Shown here piece after piece: positions 7,963 to 15,887 of a DNA stretch of 64,000 nt. Position numbers and translations under genes: made by a program. This DNA comes from Curtobacterium oceanosedimentum (GTDB lineage: Bacteria; Actinomycetota; Actinomycetes; Actinomycetales; Microbacteriaceae). The DNA is taken from the NCBI RefSeq assembly GCF_020297365.1, contig NZ_JAIXIG010000006.1, positions 62,001 through 126,000 on the forward strand, in the 5' to 3' direction. The notes under the pieces are model-generated. The model was not told the origin of the DNA and ran no database searches. It saw nothing but the letters and a program-made list of their open reading frames with translations. The first letter of the stretch is position 1, and every line of letters begins with the position of its first letter.

Positions 7963-7985
7963 GTGGGCCCCGTGGGGCTCGAACC
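7963..7985. repeat. proximal attachment-site copy inside tRNA-Lys
   Basis: These 23 bases are identical to 6373-6395 and cover the 3' end of the tRNA-Lys gene plus one flanking base. The tRNA remains complete on this side, as expected when integration restores the 3' end. Confidence 0.75.
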
Positions 7986-8036
7986 CACGACCCTCGGATT
8001 AAAAGTCCGGTGCTCTACCAACTGAGCTAGAGGCCC
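7964..8036 (-). tRNA. tRNA-Lys (anticodon TTT)
   Basis: The 73-base cloverleaf reads on the minus strand. The acceptor stem GGGCCTC pairs with GGGGCCC, with one G-T wobble. The D arm is CTAGCTCAGTTGGTAGAGC, the anticodon stem-loop CGGAC-TTTTAAT-CCG-type with TTT anticodon, and the T arm GTGGGTTCGAGCCCCAC. The discriminator is A. CCA is not encoded. Its 3' end was used as an integration site. Confidence 0.95.
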
Positions 8037-8060
8037 TCACCCGCAAGGCTAGCGGGTGAG
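8036..8060 (-). terminator. hairpin after the small membrane protein gene
   Basis: A nine-base perfect stem (CTCACCCGC with GCGGGTGAG) and seven-base loop lie directly between the end of the 53-residue gene and the 5' end of tRNA-Lys, both on the minus strand. Confidence 0.55.
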
Positions 8061-8089
8061 GGCCTCCAGAGCGGAACCGTGGGACCGGG

Positions 8090-8251
8090 TCAGCCGCGAC
8101 GTCCGGTGAGCGTCCGCAGCAGCCACAGGACCACCGCGACGATGAGCAGGACGATGCCGACCCAGAGCAGGAACTTCAGGCTCGCGGTGAAGCCACCGAC
8201 GAACAGCAGGATGACCGCGATCACGGCCAGGATGATGAGCAGGGGGTTCAT
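8090..8251 (-). CDS. 53-residue small membrane protein
   Basis: The protein starts MNPLLIILAVIAVILLFVGG and has two hydrophobic segments. The second is around LKFLLWVGIVLLIVAVVLWL, and a basic tail RTLTGRRG follows. The ATG has a good ribosome-binding site (GGAAGGA) a few bases upstream on the minus strand. Very short two-helix proteins of this form are widespread in actinobacteria; the role is unknown. It is followed by a hairpin and then tRNA-Lys. Confidence 0.75.
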   Translation of the reverse strand: MNPLLIILAVIAVILLFVGGFTASLKFLLWVGIVLLIVAVVLWLLRTLTGRRG

Positions 8252-8365
8252 GGGGGAGTCCTTCCGTCACGTCCAGGAGGGGTCGCCTCCCTGCCCGATC
8301 ACGGTACGCGTCGGGGCGCCGTTGCGTTCTGGGCGAACGACCGCGGGCGTGTCCCTGGTCGCGCC

Positions 8366-8371
8366 TACACT
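8366..8371 (+). promoter_or_regulatory. -10 element (TACACT) of a probably leaderless promoter
   Basis: TACACT ends seven bases before the GTG at 8378. This TANNNT spacing puts the transcription start at or next to the start codon, and no Shine-Dalgarno sequence is present. Confidence 0.55.
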
Positions 8372-8377
8372 GCTGCG

Positions 8378-9007
8378 GTGCCTCGCGATCACCACCGTCC
8401 CGTCCACTTCACCGACGCCGAGTTCGCCGCCATCCAGGGCGGTGAGGACCCGGCGCTGGTGAACCGCGTCGCGCACGAGACGGCGAACGCCTTGCTGCAC
8501 CGGGTGCGCGAGGACCCGGACCCGGCGGTGGTCGAACGACTGGTGACCTACACGGACACGCACGGCATCGACGCCATCGCGGAACTGTGGGCACGGGTCG
8601 GTGCGCACACCCTGCCCGGAGCCCTGTGGCGCGTGTACCTGGTGCGCGTGGTCATCCGGCAGAACCCGGACGAGATCGCCTACCTGTTCGAGCGGGGCGC
8701 CGAGCGCATCGGCACGATCGACCAGGCCGTCGCGGGTGCCGAGGAGCCGACGGGCCCGGCGGAGATCCTGACCCTCGCCGACCGGATCCTGCACGGGCTG
8801 TACACGGGCGACTTCGCGGTGGCGCTGGACCGTGGCGCCTCGTTCTGCCGTCTGGCGGCTGCAGGTGCGACGGCCGTGGCGGACGAGGCCGATCTGGTGG
8901 CGACCGAGCGCGCGAGTGAGTTGACGACGCGGGCGCTCCGCCTGACGGAGCTGGCGGCTGATCTCACCGAGGCGGCGGCGCTCTGGCGTCGCGACAGCCT
9001 GGACTGA
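8378..9007 (+). CDS. conserved hypothetical protein of Microbacteriaceae type
   Basis: The 209-residue, mostly helical, acidic cytosolic protein has no signal peptide or membrane segment. Recognisable stretches are HRPVHFTDAEFAAI, RVAHETANALLHRVREDPD, LPGALWRVYLVRVVIRQNP and ADRILHGLYTGDFAVALDR. From memory, proteins of this kind in Microbacteriaceae are sometimes labelled as an RNA polymerase beta subunit fragment; nothing in the sequence supports a catalytic polymerase role and I regard that label as wrong. The GTG start fits a leaderless transcript. It stands alone between a membrane-protein gene on the other strand and the sigK leader. Confidence 0.75.
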   Translation: MPRDHHRPVHFTDAEFAAIQGGEDPALVNRVAHETANALLHRVREDPDPAVVERLVTYTDTHGIDAIAELWARVGAHTLPGALWRVYLVRVVIRQNPDEIAYLFERGAERIGTIDQAVAGAEEPTGPAEILTLADRILHGLYTGDFAVALDRGASFCRLAAAGATAVADEADLVATERASELTTRALRLTELAADLTEAAALWRRDSLD

Positions 9008-9073
9008 GCGACCGGCGGGGCGGACCCGGCCCGCGCCTCCAGGACGAACGCCGAACCGGCGATCGCGCACATG

Positions 9074-9124
9074 GTGAGCAGAAGATGTCGGGTGGTCGCG
9101 ACCGACCCGACCATTCCTGCTCAC
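9074..9124 (+). terminator. imperfect long hairpin sharing sequence with the rlmB terminator
   Basis: The left arm GTGAGCAGAAGATGTCGGGT pairs with the right arm ending CCATTCCTGCTCAC with about three mismatches. The outer sequence (GTGAGCAG, and CCATTCCTGCTCAC) is the same as in the perfect hairpin at 54895-54945. Confidence 0.6.
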
Positions 9125-9706
9125 GAAGCGCGCACGCAAGCACCCACGCACACGCACGAACGCGAACAGCGCACCCGTCCGGGCAGAGAGAGACCGGGCC
9201 GCAGAAGCGCCTCTCGGCGCGAGGCCGCTCGAAGCGGCGAATTTTGGAGCCCGGGGCTTGCTGCGGCCCGGCGAGGACGAGTCTACGAGACGTCGGCTGA
9301 ACCCTCGACCGTGTTCACTCAGGGTGGACAGGACGGAACTCGGGCGTGCCCCGACAGCAGCCCGCGCAGCAGCCGGGACAGCAGCCCGCGCCGTGACCCA
9401 CCGAGCGGCGACCACACCCGCGTCGAGAAATCCCCACACCCGATCCAATCCACCCCGGGCACCGCGCCGAATCATCAGCGTGACGGACGGAATGCCCGTC
9501 ACGAAGCGAGGGGTCCGGCGTGACCCGGGCCGGCACCGCCGGTCAATTCCCTGTGGGTCACGCCGACCTCTCGTCTCGACCGCCGTTCGCGGATGCTTCG
9601 TGCTCCCCGCAAGCGGAGCGCCGGGAACGTCAGCCACATCCCTGGCGAACCGCAGCCGACCGGCCGCAATGGGCCACCGAAGCAACCGAGAGGAGGGAAA
9701 CCTGCA
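9125..9706 (+). other. gene-free leader region before sigK
   Basis: No reading frame here looks coding on either strand. It contains low-complexity ACGCA/CACGCA-type sequence (9126-9170), a CAGCAGCCCGCG direct repeat (about 9355-9390), and a possible ECF-type promoter at 9445-9472. It ends with a strong ribosome-binding site (GAGGAGGGAAA) for sigK. Confidence 0.5.
9445..9472 (+). promoter_or_regulatory. candidate ECF-type (SigK-like) promoter
   Basis: CCAATC at 9445-9450 and CCGAAT at 9467-9472 are separated by 16 bases. Mycobacterial SigK promoters are described as CCATCC with CCGAAT at similar spacing. The match is close but the -35 is imperfect, and the start codon is about 235 bases downstream. 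Autoregulation of sigK-rskA is inferred. Confidence 0.35.
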
Positions 9707-10306
9707 ATGCTTGCCCTCGTGGATAGCGATACCGAACGCTGGAGCGCAGCCGAGCCAGCGCAGGCTTCGCCGGACGACCTCCTCGCCCGCGTCGCCACCG
9801 GCGACCAAGCCGCCTTCGCCGACCTGTACGACGCCCTCTCCGGACGCGTCCTCGGTCTGGTCACGCGGCTCCTCCGGGACCGCGCGCAGTCGGAAGAGGT
9901 CACCCAGGAGGTCTTCCTGGAGGTCTGGCAGCAGGCGACCCGCTTCGACCGGAAGCGCGGCACGGCCGCGAGCTGGGTCCTCACCATGGCGCACCGCCGA
10001 GCGGTCGACCGGGTCCGGGCCTCGCAGTCCTCGCACGACCGTGACACCAAGATCGGCATCCGCGATCTCGAGGCCGGGTTCGACGAGGTCTCCGAGTCCG
10101 TCGAGATCCGCATCGAGCACGAACGTGTCGGCCGGGCGCTCGCGAAGCTCACCGAGTTCCAACGGCAGGCCGTGCAACTCGCGTACTACGGCGGCTACTC
10201 GCACAGCGAGATGGCCGCACACCTCGGTGTCCCCATCGGCACCGTCAAGACCCGTCTCCGCGACGGGATGATCCGACTCCGAGACGAGATGGGGGTGACC
10301 TCATGA
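9707..10306 (+). CDS. sigK: ECF RNA polymerase sigma factor SigK
   Basis: The 199-residue ECF sigma factor has region 2 at about residues 22-90, with AAFADLYDALSGRVLGLV, the conserved RDRAQSEEVTQEVFLEVW and a WVLTMAHRRAVDRVR helix. Region 4 is at about 135-195, with LTEFQRQAVQLAYYGGYSHSEMA and the GVPIGTVKTRLRDGM recognition helix. The ATG at 9707 is supported by GAGGAGGGAAA just upstream; an in-frame extension to 9593 is poorly coding. Its stop overlaps the anti-sigma gene (ATGA). The pairing with an RskA-type gene supports the SigK assignment over other ECF groups. Confidence 0.9.
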   Translation: MLALVDSDTERWSAAEPAQASPDDLLARVATGDQAAFADLYDALSGRVLGLVTRLLRDRAQSEEVTQEVFLEVWQQATRFDRKRGTAASWVLTMAHRRAVDRVRASQSSHDRDTKIGIRDLEAGFDEVSESVEIRIEHERVGRALAKLTEFQRQAVQLAYYGGYSHSEMAAHLGVPIGTVKTRLRDGMIRLRDEMGVTS

Positions 10307-11166
10307 CCGAACGCCACGACGACCCGGCCCTGTTGACCGGTTCCCACGCACTCGATGCGCTGTCCGACGACGAGCGCGCACTCCTCGAGGACGCACTCCT
10401 GGCGTCCCCTGAGCTGCAGGCCGAGGACGACTCGCTGCGCGAGACCGCGCTGCAGCTCGCCTACGCCGTCGCACCGGTCGAGCCGCCCGCGTCGCTCCGC
10501 GCCTCGCTGCTGGCCCAGATCGCCACGACCCCGCAGGCCGCGCCGCTCCCCGCGGCGACGGTCGACGAGACCACCACCGCTCAGGAGGCCCGGCCCGCGC
10601 CCGCAGCGCAGGTCACCTCGATCGCCGACGGCCCCACCGCCGGTGGTCGCGCCACCTCGGCGGCGCACCGCCGCTGGTTCCAGCGTCCGGCGGTCATGCT
10701 GACGACCGCTGCTGCCGCGGCCGCGCTGTTCTTCGGCGGGCTCGGCGTCGACTCGGTGCTCAACCCGTCGGACGGTCAGGGTGGCGGGACCACGCAGGCG
10801 TCGAGCGGACTCGACCGCATCTACGCCGCCTCGGACTTCCAGCGCACCACGACCAAGGTCGAGGGCGGGGGATCCGCGACGGTCGTGTGGTCGGAGGACC
10901 TCGGCAAGTCCGCGGTGATCCTCGACGGTGTCGAGCAGGCGCCGAAGGGCAAGACGTACGAGCTCTGGTACATCGGCTCCGAGGAGCAGGGCGGCGCCAT
11001 CGAGCCCGCCGGCCTGGTCCAGGGAGCGGCCGACGGCGTGCACTCGGCCGTGCTCGAGGGCTCGATGTCCGAGGGTGCGACCATCGGCATGACGGTCGAG
11101 CCCGAGGGCGGTTCCGACCAGCCCACGACGACGCCGATCATGGCGGTCCCCACCACCGCCGTCTGA
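10303..11166 (+). CDS. rskA: membrane anti-sigma-K factor
   Basis: The 287-residue single-pass protein has a cytoplasmic N-terminal anti-sigma domain (TGSHALDALSDDERALLED, about residues 11-75) and a linker rich in Ala/Thr/Pro. One membrane helix (VMLTTAAAAAALFFGGLGV, about residues 131-149) follows, and then an extracytoplasmic RskA C-terminal domain containing WSEDLGKSAVILDGVEQAP and GKTYELWYIG. It should hold SigK inactive at the membrane until regulated proteolysis. It overlaps sigK by four bases. A perfect hairpin follows the stop by 35 bases. Confidence 0.9.
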   Translation: MTERHDDPALLTGSHALDALSDDERALLEDALLASPELQAEDDSLRETALQLAYAVAPVEPPASLRASLLAQIATTPQAAPLPAATVDETTTAQEARPAPAAQVTSIADGPTAGGRATSAAHRRWFQRPAVMLTTAAAAAALFFGGLGVDSVLNPSDGQGGGTTQASSGLDRIYAASDFQRTTTKVEGGGSATVVWSEDLGKSAVILDGVEQAPKGKTYELWYIGSEEQGGAIEPAGLVQGAADGVHSAVLEGSMSEGATIGMTVEPEGGSDQPTTTPIMAVPTTAV

Positions 11167-11201
11167 TCACCGGGCGGTCCTGCCGGGACGCCACCGACGC
11201 A

Positions 11202-11243
11202 GAACGACGAAGCCGCTGTCACACGACAGCGGCTTCGTCGTTC
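11202..11243 (+). terminator. terminator of sigK-rskA
   Basis: An 18-base perfect stem (GAACGACGAAGCCGCTGT with its complement) and six-base loop lie just after rskA. Confidence 0.85.
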
Positions 11244-11308
11244 CTGCGCGCCTGCCCGCCTGCACGCCGGCCAGACGTGGGCGTGCCCGTGGTGCCTGGC
11301 GCAACCAC

Positions 11309-11351
11309 GGAGGCCCGGTGCGCGTCCGTGGCGGACGTGCACCGGGCCTCC
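11309..11351 (-). terminator. terminator of the pst operon (repeated stem family)
   Basis: The stem GGAGGCCCGGTGC...GCACCGGGCCTCC lies 20 bases beyond the pstB stop. The same stem sequence recurs at five other places in the window. Confidence 0.8.
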
Positions 11352-11370
11352 AGGCGGTGTCAGCTGCGGA

Positions 11371-12150
11371 TCAACCGAAGCGACCCGACACGTAGTCCTC
11401 GGTGGCCTTGACCGACGGGTTCGAGAACATCGTCGCGGTGTCGTCGAACTCGATGAGCTTGCCCGGCTGCCCGGTGCCCGCGATGTTGAAGAAGGCGGTC
11501 TTGTCGCTGACGCGCGACGCCTGCTGCATGTTGTGCGTGACGATCACGATCGTGAACTCCTTCTTGAGCTCCTCGATCAGGTCCTCGATGGCCAGGGTCG
11601 AGATCGGGTCGAGCGCCGAGCAGGGCTCGTCCATCAGGAGCACGTCCGGCTGGACCGCGATGGCGCGAGCGATGCACAGACGCTGCTGCTGCCCACCGGA
11701 CAGGCCCATGCCGGGCTTGTCGAGGCGGTCCTTGACCTCGTTCCACAGGTTCGCGCCCTGCAGGGAGCGCTCGACGATCTCGTCGGACTCGGAGCGGGAC
11801 ATGCGCTTGTTGTTGAGCTTCACGCCGGCCAGCACGTTGTCGCGGATGGACATCGTGGGGAAGGGGTTCGGACGCTGGAAGACCATGCCGACCTGCCGAC
11901 GGACGAGCACCGGGTCGACGCCGGCGCCGTACAGGTCGTCGCCGTCGATCTTGACCGAGCCCTCGACCCATGCGCCGGGGATGACCTCGTGCATGCGGTT
12001 CAGGGTCCGCAGGAACGTGGACTTGCCGCAGCCCGACGGGCCGATGAACGCGGTGACGGTGCGGGGTTCGATGGTGATGTCGACACCCTCGACCGCCTTG
12101 AACTTCGAGTAGTAGACGTTGAGGCCGTCGACCTCGATGCGCTTGGACAC
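11371..12150 (-). CDS. pstB: phosphate ABC transporter ATP-binding protein
   Basis: The 259-residue ATPase of the high-affinity phosphate importer has Walker [10 protein letters not shown] at residues 37-45, an N-terminal tail including [15 protein letters not shown], and QRPNPFP, which is typical of PstB. The signature LSGGQQQR and Walker [14 protein letters not shown] follow, and the H-loop is in [11 protein letters not shown]. The start is GTG. It is last in the order pstS-pstC-pstA-pstB, 49 bases after pstA, and is followed by a strong hairpin. Expression is expected to rise on phosphate starvation through SenX3-RegX3. Confidence 0.97.
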   Translation of the reverse strand: MSKRIEVDGLNVYYSKFKAVEGVDITIEPRTVTAFIGPSGCGKSTFLRTLNRMHEVIPGAWVEGSVKIDGDDLYGAGVDPVLVRRQVGMVFQRPNPFPTMSIRDNVLAGVKLNNKRMSRSESDEIVERSLQGANLWNEVKDRLDKPGMGLSGGQQQRLCIARAIAVQPDVLLMDEPCSALDPISTLAIEDLIEELKKEFTIVIVTHNMQQASRVSDKTAFFNIAGTGQPGKLIEFDDTATMFSNPSVKATEDYVSGRFG

Positions 12151-12199
12151 GTTGATCCTTCTGGGTGGGTGGTGTTGCCGGGTTCGCGGACGCGGGACG

Positions 12200-13285
12200 T
12201 CAGCGGCTGAGCTTGGGGGCGAAGAGACGGGTGATGAAGCGGGCCAACAGGTTGAGCAGCATCACGATCAGGATGAGCAGCAGGGCCGCGGTCCACGCCC
12301 GGTCGACGAACGGCACCGGGTTGGCGCCCTGCTGCGAGTACTGCGTGTACGCGTACACCGGCAGCGTCATCATCGGGTCCTTGAACAGGTCGTAGTTCAT
12401 GCTCGCGGTGAAGCCGGCCGTGACCAGCAGCGGCGCGGTCTCACCGATGACGCGGGCGATCGAGAGCATGACGCCGGTGGTGATGCCGGCGAGGCTGGTG
12501 GGGAGCACGACCTTGAGGATGGTGAGGTACTTCGGCACACCGAGGGCGTACGAGGCCTCGCGGAGTTCCATCGGCACGATCTTCAGCACCTCTTCGGTGG
12601 AGCGCACCACGATCGGGATCATCAGCACCGACAGGGCGACGGAGCCGACGAGGCCGAAGCGGGCACCCGGGCCGAGCAGCAGCGCGAAGAGCGAGTAGGC
12701 GAACAGACCGGCGACGATCGACGGGATGCCGGTCATCACGTCGACGAAGAACGTGATGCCCCGCGCCAGCGCGCCGCGGCCGTACTCGACCAGGTAGATC
12801 GAGGTGAGGAGCCCGATCGGCACCGAGATGAGCGCCGCGAAGAGCGTGATCTCGAGCGTGCCGATCAGCGCGTGGACGGCGCCGCCGCCCTCGGAGATGA
12901 CGCCGCGCATCGAGTACGAGAAGAAGTTGGCGTCGAAGCGGGCGATGCCCTTCGCGATGACGGTCCAGAGCAGCGACACCAGCGGCAGCACCGCGATCAC
13001 GAACGCCGTGACGACGAGCGACGTGACGAGCCGGTCCACCGCCTTGCGGCCACCCTCGACGATGCGCGAGACGACGACGATGAGCACGTCGAACAGGACC
13101 GTGCCGAGGAACAGGGCCGCGACGACGTTGAAGTCCTCGACGGCGCCGCCGGCGTTGAGCAGGGCGAAGACCAGGACGAGGGCGACCCAGCTGCCGACGA
13201 GCAGCAGCCACGGCACGGACCGGTGCAGCTTGCCGTTGGCGTAGACGTTGCCGGCGGTGCCGGTCTGACGGAGGGCGAGGGACAT
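12200..13285 (-). CDS. pstA: phosphate ABC transporter permease
   Basis: The 361-residue permease has about eight hydrophobic segments. That is more than the usual six because of an N-terminal extension of about 80 residues with two extra helices ([18 protein letters not shown] and [16 protein letters not shown]). The transporter core contains [20 protein letters not shown] and the cytoplasmic EAA-like loop [20 protein letters not shown] that meets PstB. The ATG at 13285 starts [13 protein letters not shown]; the longer open frame upstream is antisense noise across pstC. There are 14 bases between it and the pstC stop. Confidence 0.95.
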   Translation of the reverse strand: MSLALRQTGTAGNVYANGKLHRSVPWLLLVGSWVALVLVFALLNAGGAVEDFNVVAALFLGTVLFDVLIVVVSRIVEGGRKAVDRLVTSLVVTAFVIAVLPLVSLLWTVIAKGIARFDANFFSYSMRGVISEGGGAVHALIGTLEITLFAALISVPIGLLTSIYLVEYGRGALARGITFFVDVMTGIPSIVAGLFAYSLFALLLGPGARFGLVGSVALSVLMIPIVVRSTEEVLKIVPMELREASYALGVPKYLTILKVVLPTSLAGITTGVMLSIARVIGETAPLLVTAGFTASMNYDLFKDPMMTLPVYAYTQYSQQGANPVPFVDRAWTAALLLILIVMLLNLLARFITRLFAPKLSR

Positions 13286-13299
13286 CGGGGTGCGACCTC

Positions 13300-14250
13300 T
13301 CAGCTGACCCGGCTGCGGACGATGTACCGCGCCAGCATGTTGATGACCAGGGTGATGACGAAGAGGATCAGGCCGGACGCGATGAGGGCGTTGAGGGCCG
13401 TGCCCGATGCCTCGGCGAACTGCAGGGCGATGTTCGCCGCGATCGTCGAGGGGTTCTGCGACGTGAGCATCTGGAACGTGACGTTCGTCGACACGGAGAG
13501 CACGAGTGCGATCGCCATCGTCTCGCCGAGTGCTCGACCGAGGCCGAGCATGATCGCGGACACGATGCCGGACTTGGCGAACGGCAGGACCGACAGGCGG
13601 ATCATCTCCCAGCGCGTCGCGCCGAGCGCCAGGGCTGCCTCTTCGTTGAGGGTCGGGGCCTGCAGGAAGATCTCGCGCATGACGGCGGTCATGATCGGGA
13701 TGGCCATGACGGCGAGGACGATCGACGCGGTGAGGATCGTGCGGCCGGTGCCGGACACCTGGCCGGAGAACAGCGGGAACCACCCGATGTACTCGTTGAG
13801 GAACACGTAGAACGGCTTCACCAGCGGCGCCAGCACCGCGATGCCCCAGAGCCCGTAGACCACCGACGGCACGGCGGCCAGCAGGTCGATGACGTAGCCG
13901 AGCACCGGGGCGAGCCGCCGCGGTGCGAAGTGCGAGATGAAGAGGGCGATCCCGACCGACAGCGGCACGGCGATCACGAGCGCGATGAGCGCGGACCAGA
14001 CGGTGCCGAAGACCAGGGGGCCGACGTAGTCCCAGAAGTTGGTCGCGCTGCCCGGCAGCTCGCCGACCTTGGCGGAGAACGCCGGGATGCTCTGCCACAC
14101 CAGGAAGGCGGCGACGAGCACGAGCACGAAGAGGATGAGGCCGCCGGCGATGACCGAGGCGGCGGAGAAGACGCGGTCGCCGACGCGGACGACGGCCTTC
14201 GGCTTGGTCGGGGTGACGGTGGCCCCTGGCTGGGCCGGTGCGGTCGTCAT
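13300..14250 (-). CDS. pstC: phosphate ABC transporter permease
   Basis: The 316-residue inner-membrane permease has six main hydrophobic segments, beginning around ASVIAGGLILFVLVLVAAFLVW. PstC landmarks are GTVWSALIALVIAVPLSVG, AAVPSVVYGLWGIAVLAP and the EAA-like loop NEEAALALGATRWEMIRLSVLP, followed by GLGRALGETMAIALVLS. The ATG at 14250 follows a 171-base gap after pstS that contains a hairpin, so transcription past pstS may be reduced. Confidence 0.96.
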   Translation of the reverse strand: MTTAPAQPGATVTPTKPKAVVRVGDRVFSAASVIAGGLILFVLVLVAAFLVWQSIPAFSAKVGELPGSATNFWDYVGPLVFGTVWSALIALVIAVPLSVGIALFISHFAPRRLAPVLGYVIDLLAAVPSVVYGLWGIAVLAPLVKPFYVFLNEYIGWFPLFSGQVSGTGRTILTASIVLAVMAIPIMTAVMREIFLQAPTLNEEAALALGATRWEMIRLSVLPFAKSGIVSAIMLGLGRALGETMAIALVLSVSTNVTFQMLTSQNPSTIAANIALQFAEASGTALNALIASGLILFVITLVINMLARYIVRSRVS

Positions 14251-14370
14251 GGGTACTCCTGTCGGAGGAACGCCGGGGGAGGCGACGGGTTCAGGGTGGT
14301 GGTGGTCGTGCTGGGTGCCGTCCGGGGTGGCGCGGGAGGTGCTGCGGTGCGCCCGCCCGGACGGCTGAGT

Positions 14371-14409
14371 GCCCGGACGCCGGTCGATGGGTGGGACCGG
14401 CGTCCGGGC
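14371..14409 (-). terminator. hairpin between pstS and pstC (partial terminator)
   Basis: A 14-base perfect stem (GCCCGGACGCCGGT with its complement) and 11-base loop start 12 bases after the pstS stop. It sits inside the operon, so it probably lets most transcripts stop after pstS and makes more binding protein than permease. Confidence 0.65.
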
Positions 14410-14421
14410 GCTCGAGGGGTG

Positions 14422-15522
14422 TTACTTGATGGACTCGACCGCGGCCTTGGCCTTCTCGGCGAGGTCGTCCGACAGCGGGGCCGACTTGGCCTCCTTGGCG
14501 GCGGCGTCCTGCGCCTCGCTGCTGACGACGTAGTCGAGGTAGCCCTTCACGAGCTCGCCCTTGTCGGCGTCCTTGTACTCCTGGCACGCGATGGCGTAGG
14601 AGACGAGGACCAGCGGCCAGGCGCCCTCGGCGGTGTCCTTGCGGTCGATCTCGATGGCGAGGTCGTTCTCCTCGCGACCCGACGCGATGTCGGAGTCGGC
14701 GACGACCTGCGCGGCGCCCTCGGCCGAGAGCTCGGTGGCCTTGTCGCCGACCATCAGCTTGGCCTTGTCCAGGTCACCGGCGCCGGAGTCGTCGATGTAG
14801 GTGATGGCGTTCGAGGCGCCGCCCATCGCGGAGGCGACACCCGAGGTGCCCTTGGCTGCGTCGCCGACCGAGTACGGGAAGGTCTGGCTCGGCTCCTCGG
14901 TCCAGACGTCACCGGCGTTCGCCGAGACGTACTCCGAGAAGTTCTGCGTGGTGCCCGAGTCGTCGGAGCGGTGCACGACCGTGATGTTCTCGCTCGGCAG
15001 CTTCGCGTCCTTGTTCAGGTCGGCGATCTGCGAGTCGTCCCACTTGGTGATCTTGCCCGAGAAGATGCCCGCGATGGTCTTCGCGTCGAGGGTCAGGTCA
15101 CTGACGCCGTCGACCTTGTACGCGATCGCGATCGGGGAGATGTAGACCGGGATGTCGATGCCCTTGGTGTCCGCGGCGCACGCCTCGAAGGTGCCCGAGA
15201 GCTCCTCGTCCTTGAGTGCGGCGTCCGAGCCGGCGAAGTCCGATGCGCCCGACATGAAGTTCTCGCGGCCCGCGCCGGAGCCGTCCGGCGAGTAGTTGAC
15301 CGTCACACCGGAGGCCATGTCCTGGAAGCCGGCGGCCCAGGTCGCCTGCGCGGTGCCCTGCGCCGACGAGCCGGAGGCGGTGAGGGTGCCGGTGAGGTCG
15401 GAGCTGGCGTTCGAGCCGGAGGAGGCGGTGTTGCCCGCGCCCTCGTTCGCCGCGCAGGAGGAGAGCACGACGGCGCCGGCGATCGCGATTGCTGCGACCG
15501 AACCGATTCGCTTGATGTTCAC
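14422..15522 (-). CDS. pstS: phosphate-binding lipoprotein PstS
   Basis: The 366-residue lipoprotein has a signal peptide ending in the lipobox LSSC (Cys at residue 23). The mature protein is a type II periplasmic binding protein with the phosphate-site stretches LTASGSSAQGTAQATW, NYSPDGSGAGRENFMSG and VVHRSDDSGTTQNFSEY. It captures phosphate outside the membrane and delivers it to PstCA. A group of 11-base-phased GGTGAAC repeats lies about 90 bases upstream of the start, marking it as the first gene of the RegX3/PhoP-type regulon here. Confidence 0.97.
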   Translation of the reverse strand: MNIKRIGSVAAIAIAGAVVLSSCAANEGAGNTASSGSNASSDLTGTLTASGSSAQGTAQATWAAGFQDMASGVTVNYSPDGSGAGRENFMSGASDFAGSDAALKDEELSGTFEACAADTKGIDIPVYISPIAIAYKVDGVSDLTLDAKTIAGIFSGKITKWDDSQIADLNKDAKLPSENITVVHRSDDSGTTQNFSEYVSANAGDVWTEEPSQTFPYSVGDAAKGTSGVASAMGGASNAITYIDDSGAGDLDKAKLMVGDKATELSAEGAAQVVADSDIASGREENDLAIEIDRKDTAEGAWPLVLVSYAIACQEYKDADKGELVKGYLDYVVSSEAQDAAAKEAKSAPLSDDLAEKAKAAVESIK

Positions 15523-15610
15523 AGGGGTCCCTTCGGGAATGTCATTGCAGGTGGGACCGCTGCTGGTCCCGTGGGCCGGTGCTGACCCGGGAGCGACTGT
15601 AGGGACGTGA

Positions 15611-15654
15611 GGTGACCGGGATCACCCGCGTTGGTGAACGGGAGGTGAACGAGG
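15611..15654 (-). promoter_or_regulatory. PHO box upstream of pstS
   Basis: On the minus strand, GTTCACC units fall on an 11-base register. The plus-strand copies are GGTGACC at 15611, GGTGAAC at 15633 and GGTGAAC at 15644; the 15622 position is degenerate. Actinobacterial PHO boxes are direct repeats of 11 bases with GTTCACC as core. The rest of the 365-base gap 15523-15887 has no gene. It carries a 13-base direct repeat (GGCCGGGAGGCTC at 15758 and 15797) of unknown meaning. Confidence 0.8.
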
Positions 15655-15887
15655 GGTTGTCGCCGTCGGGGCGCCGGGCGCGGTGCCCCCGCGGGGAGCA
15701 GGATCGGGGGCGATGTGCGTGCGTTCGGAAGATGCGCACGCATGGGCGCGGCAGGGTGGCCGGGAGGCTCCGGACGCGTCTCCGGTGCGGCGGGGCGGCC
15801 GGGAGGCTCGGGCGCGTTCTCGGGATCGGTGCGGTCCCGGCGTGTGGTCGGGTCGTCGGACCGCTGGCCCGCGTCGGCCGCCGCGGC

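Larger units (their letters stand above)
6373..7985. mobile_element. 1.6-kb insertion bounded by a duplicated tRNA-Lys 3' end; integrative-element remnant
   Basis: A 23-base sequence covering the 3' end of tRNA-Lys (acceptor strand plus most of the T arm) occurs at 7963-7985 within the intact tRNA gene. It is repeated exactly at 6373-6395, 1590 bases away and downstream of the tRNA. This is the footprint left by site-specific integration into a tRNA gene. Between the repeats are a 55-codon gene, an SGNH hydrolase, a frameshifted gene and a membrane-peptide remnant. No integrase or replication gene is visible, so it is either a decayed prophage or island, or a small element mobilised in trans. 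Confidence 0.7.
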
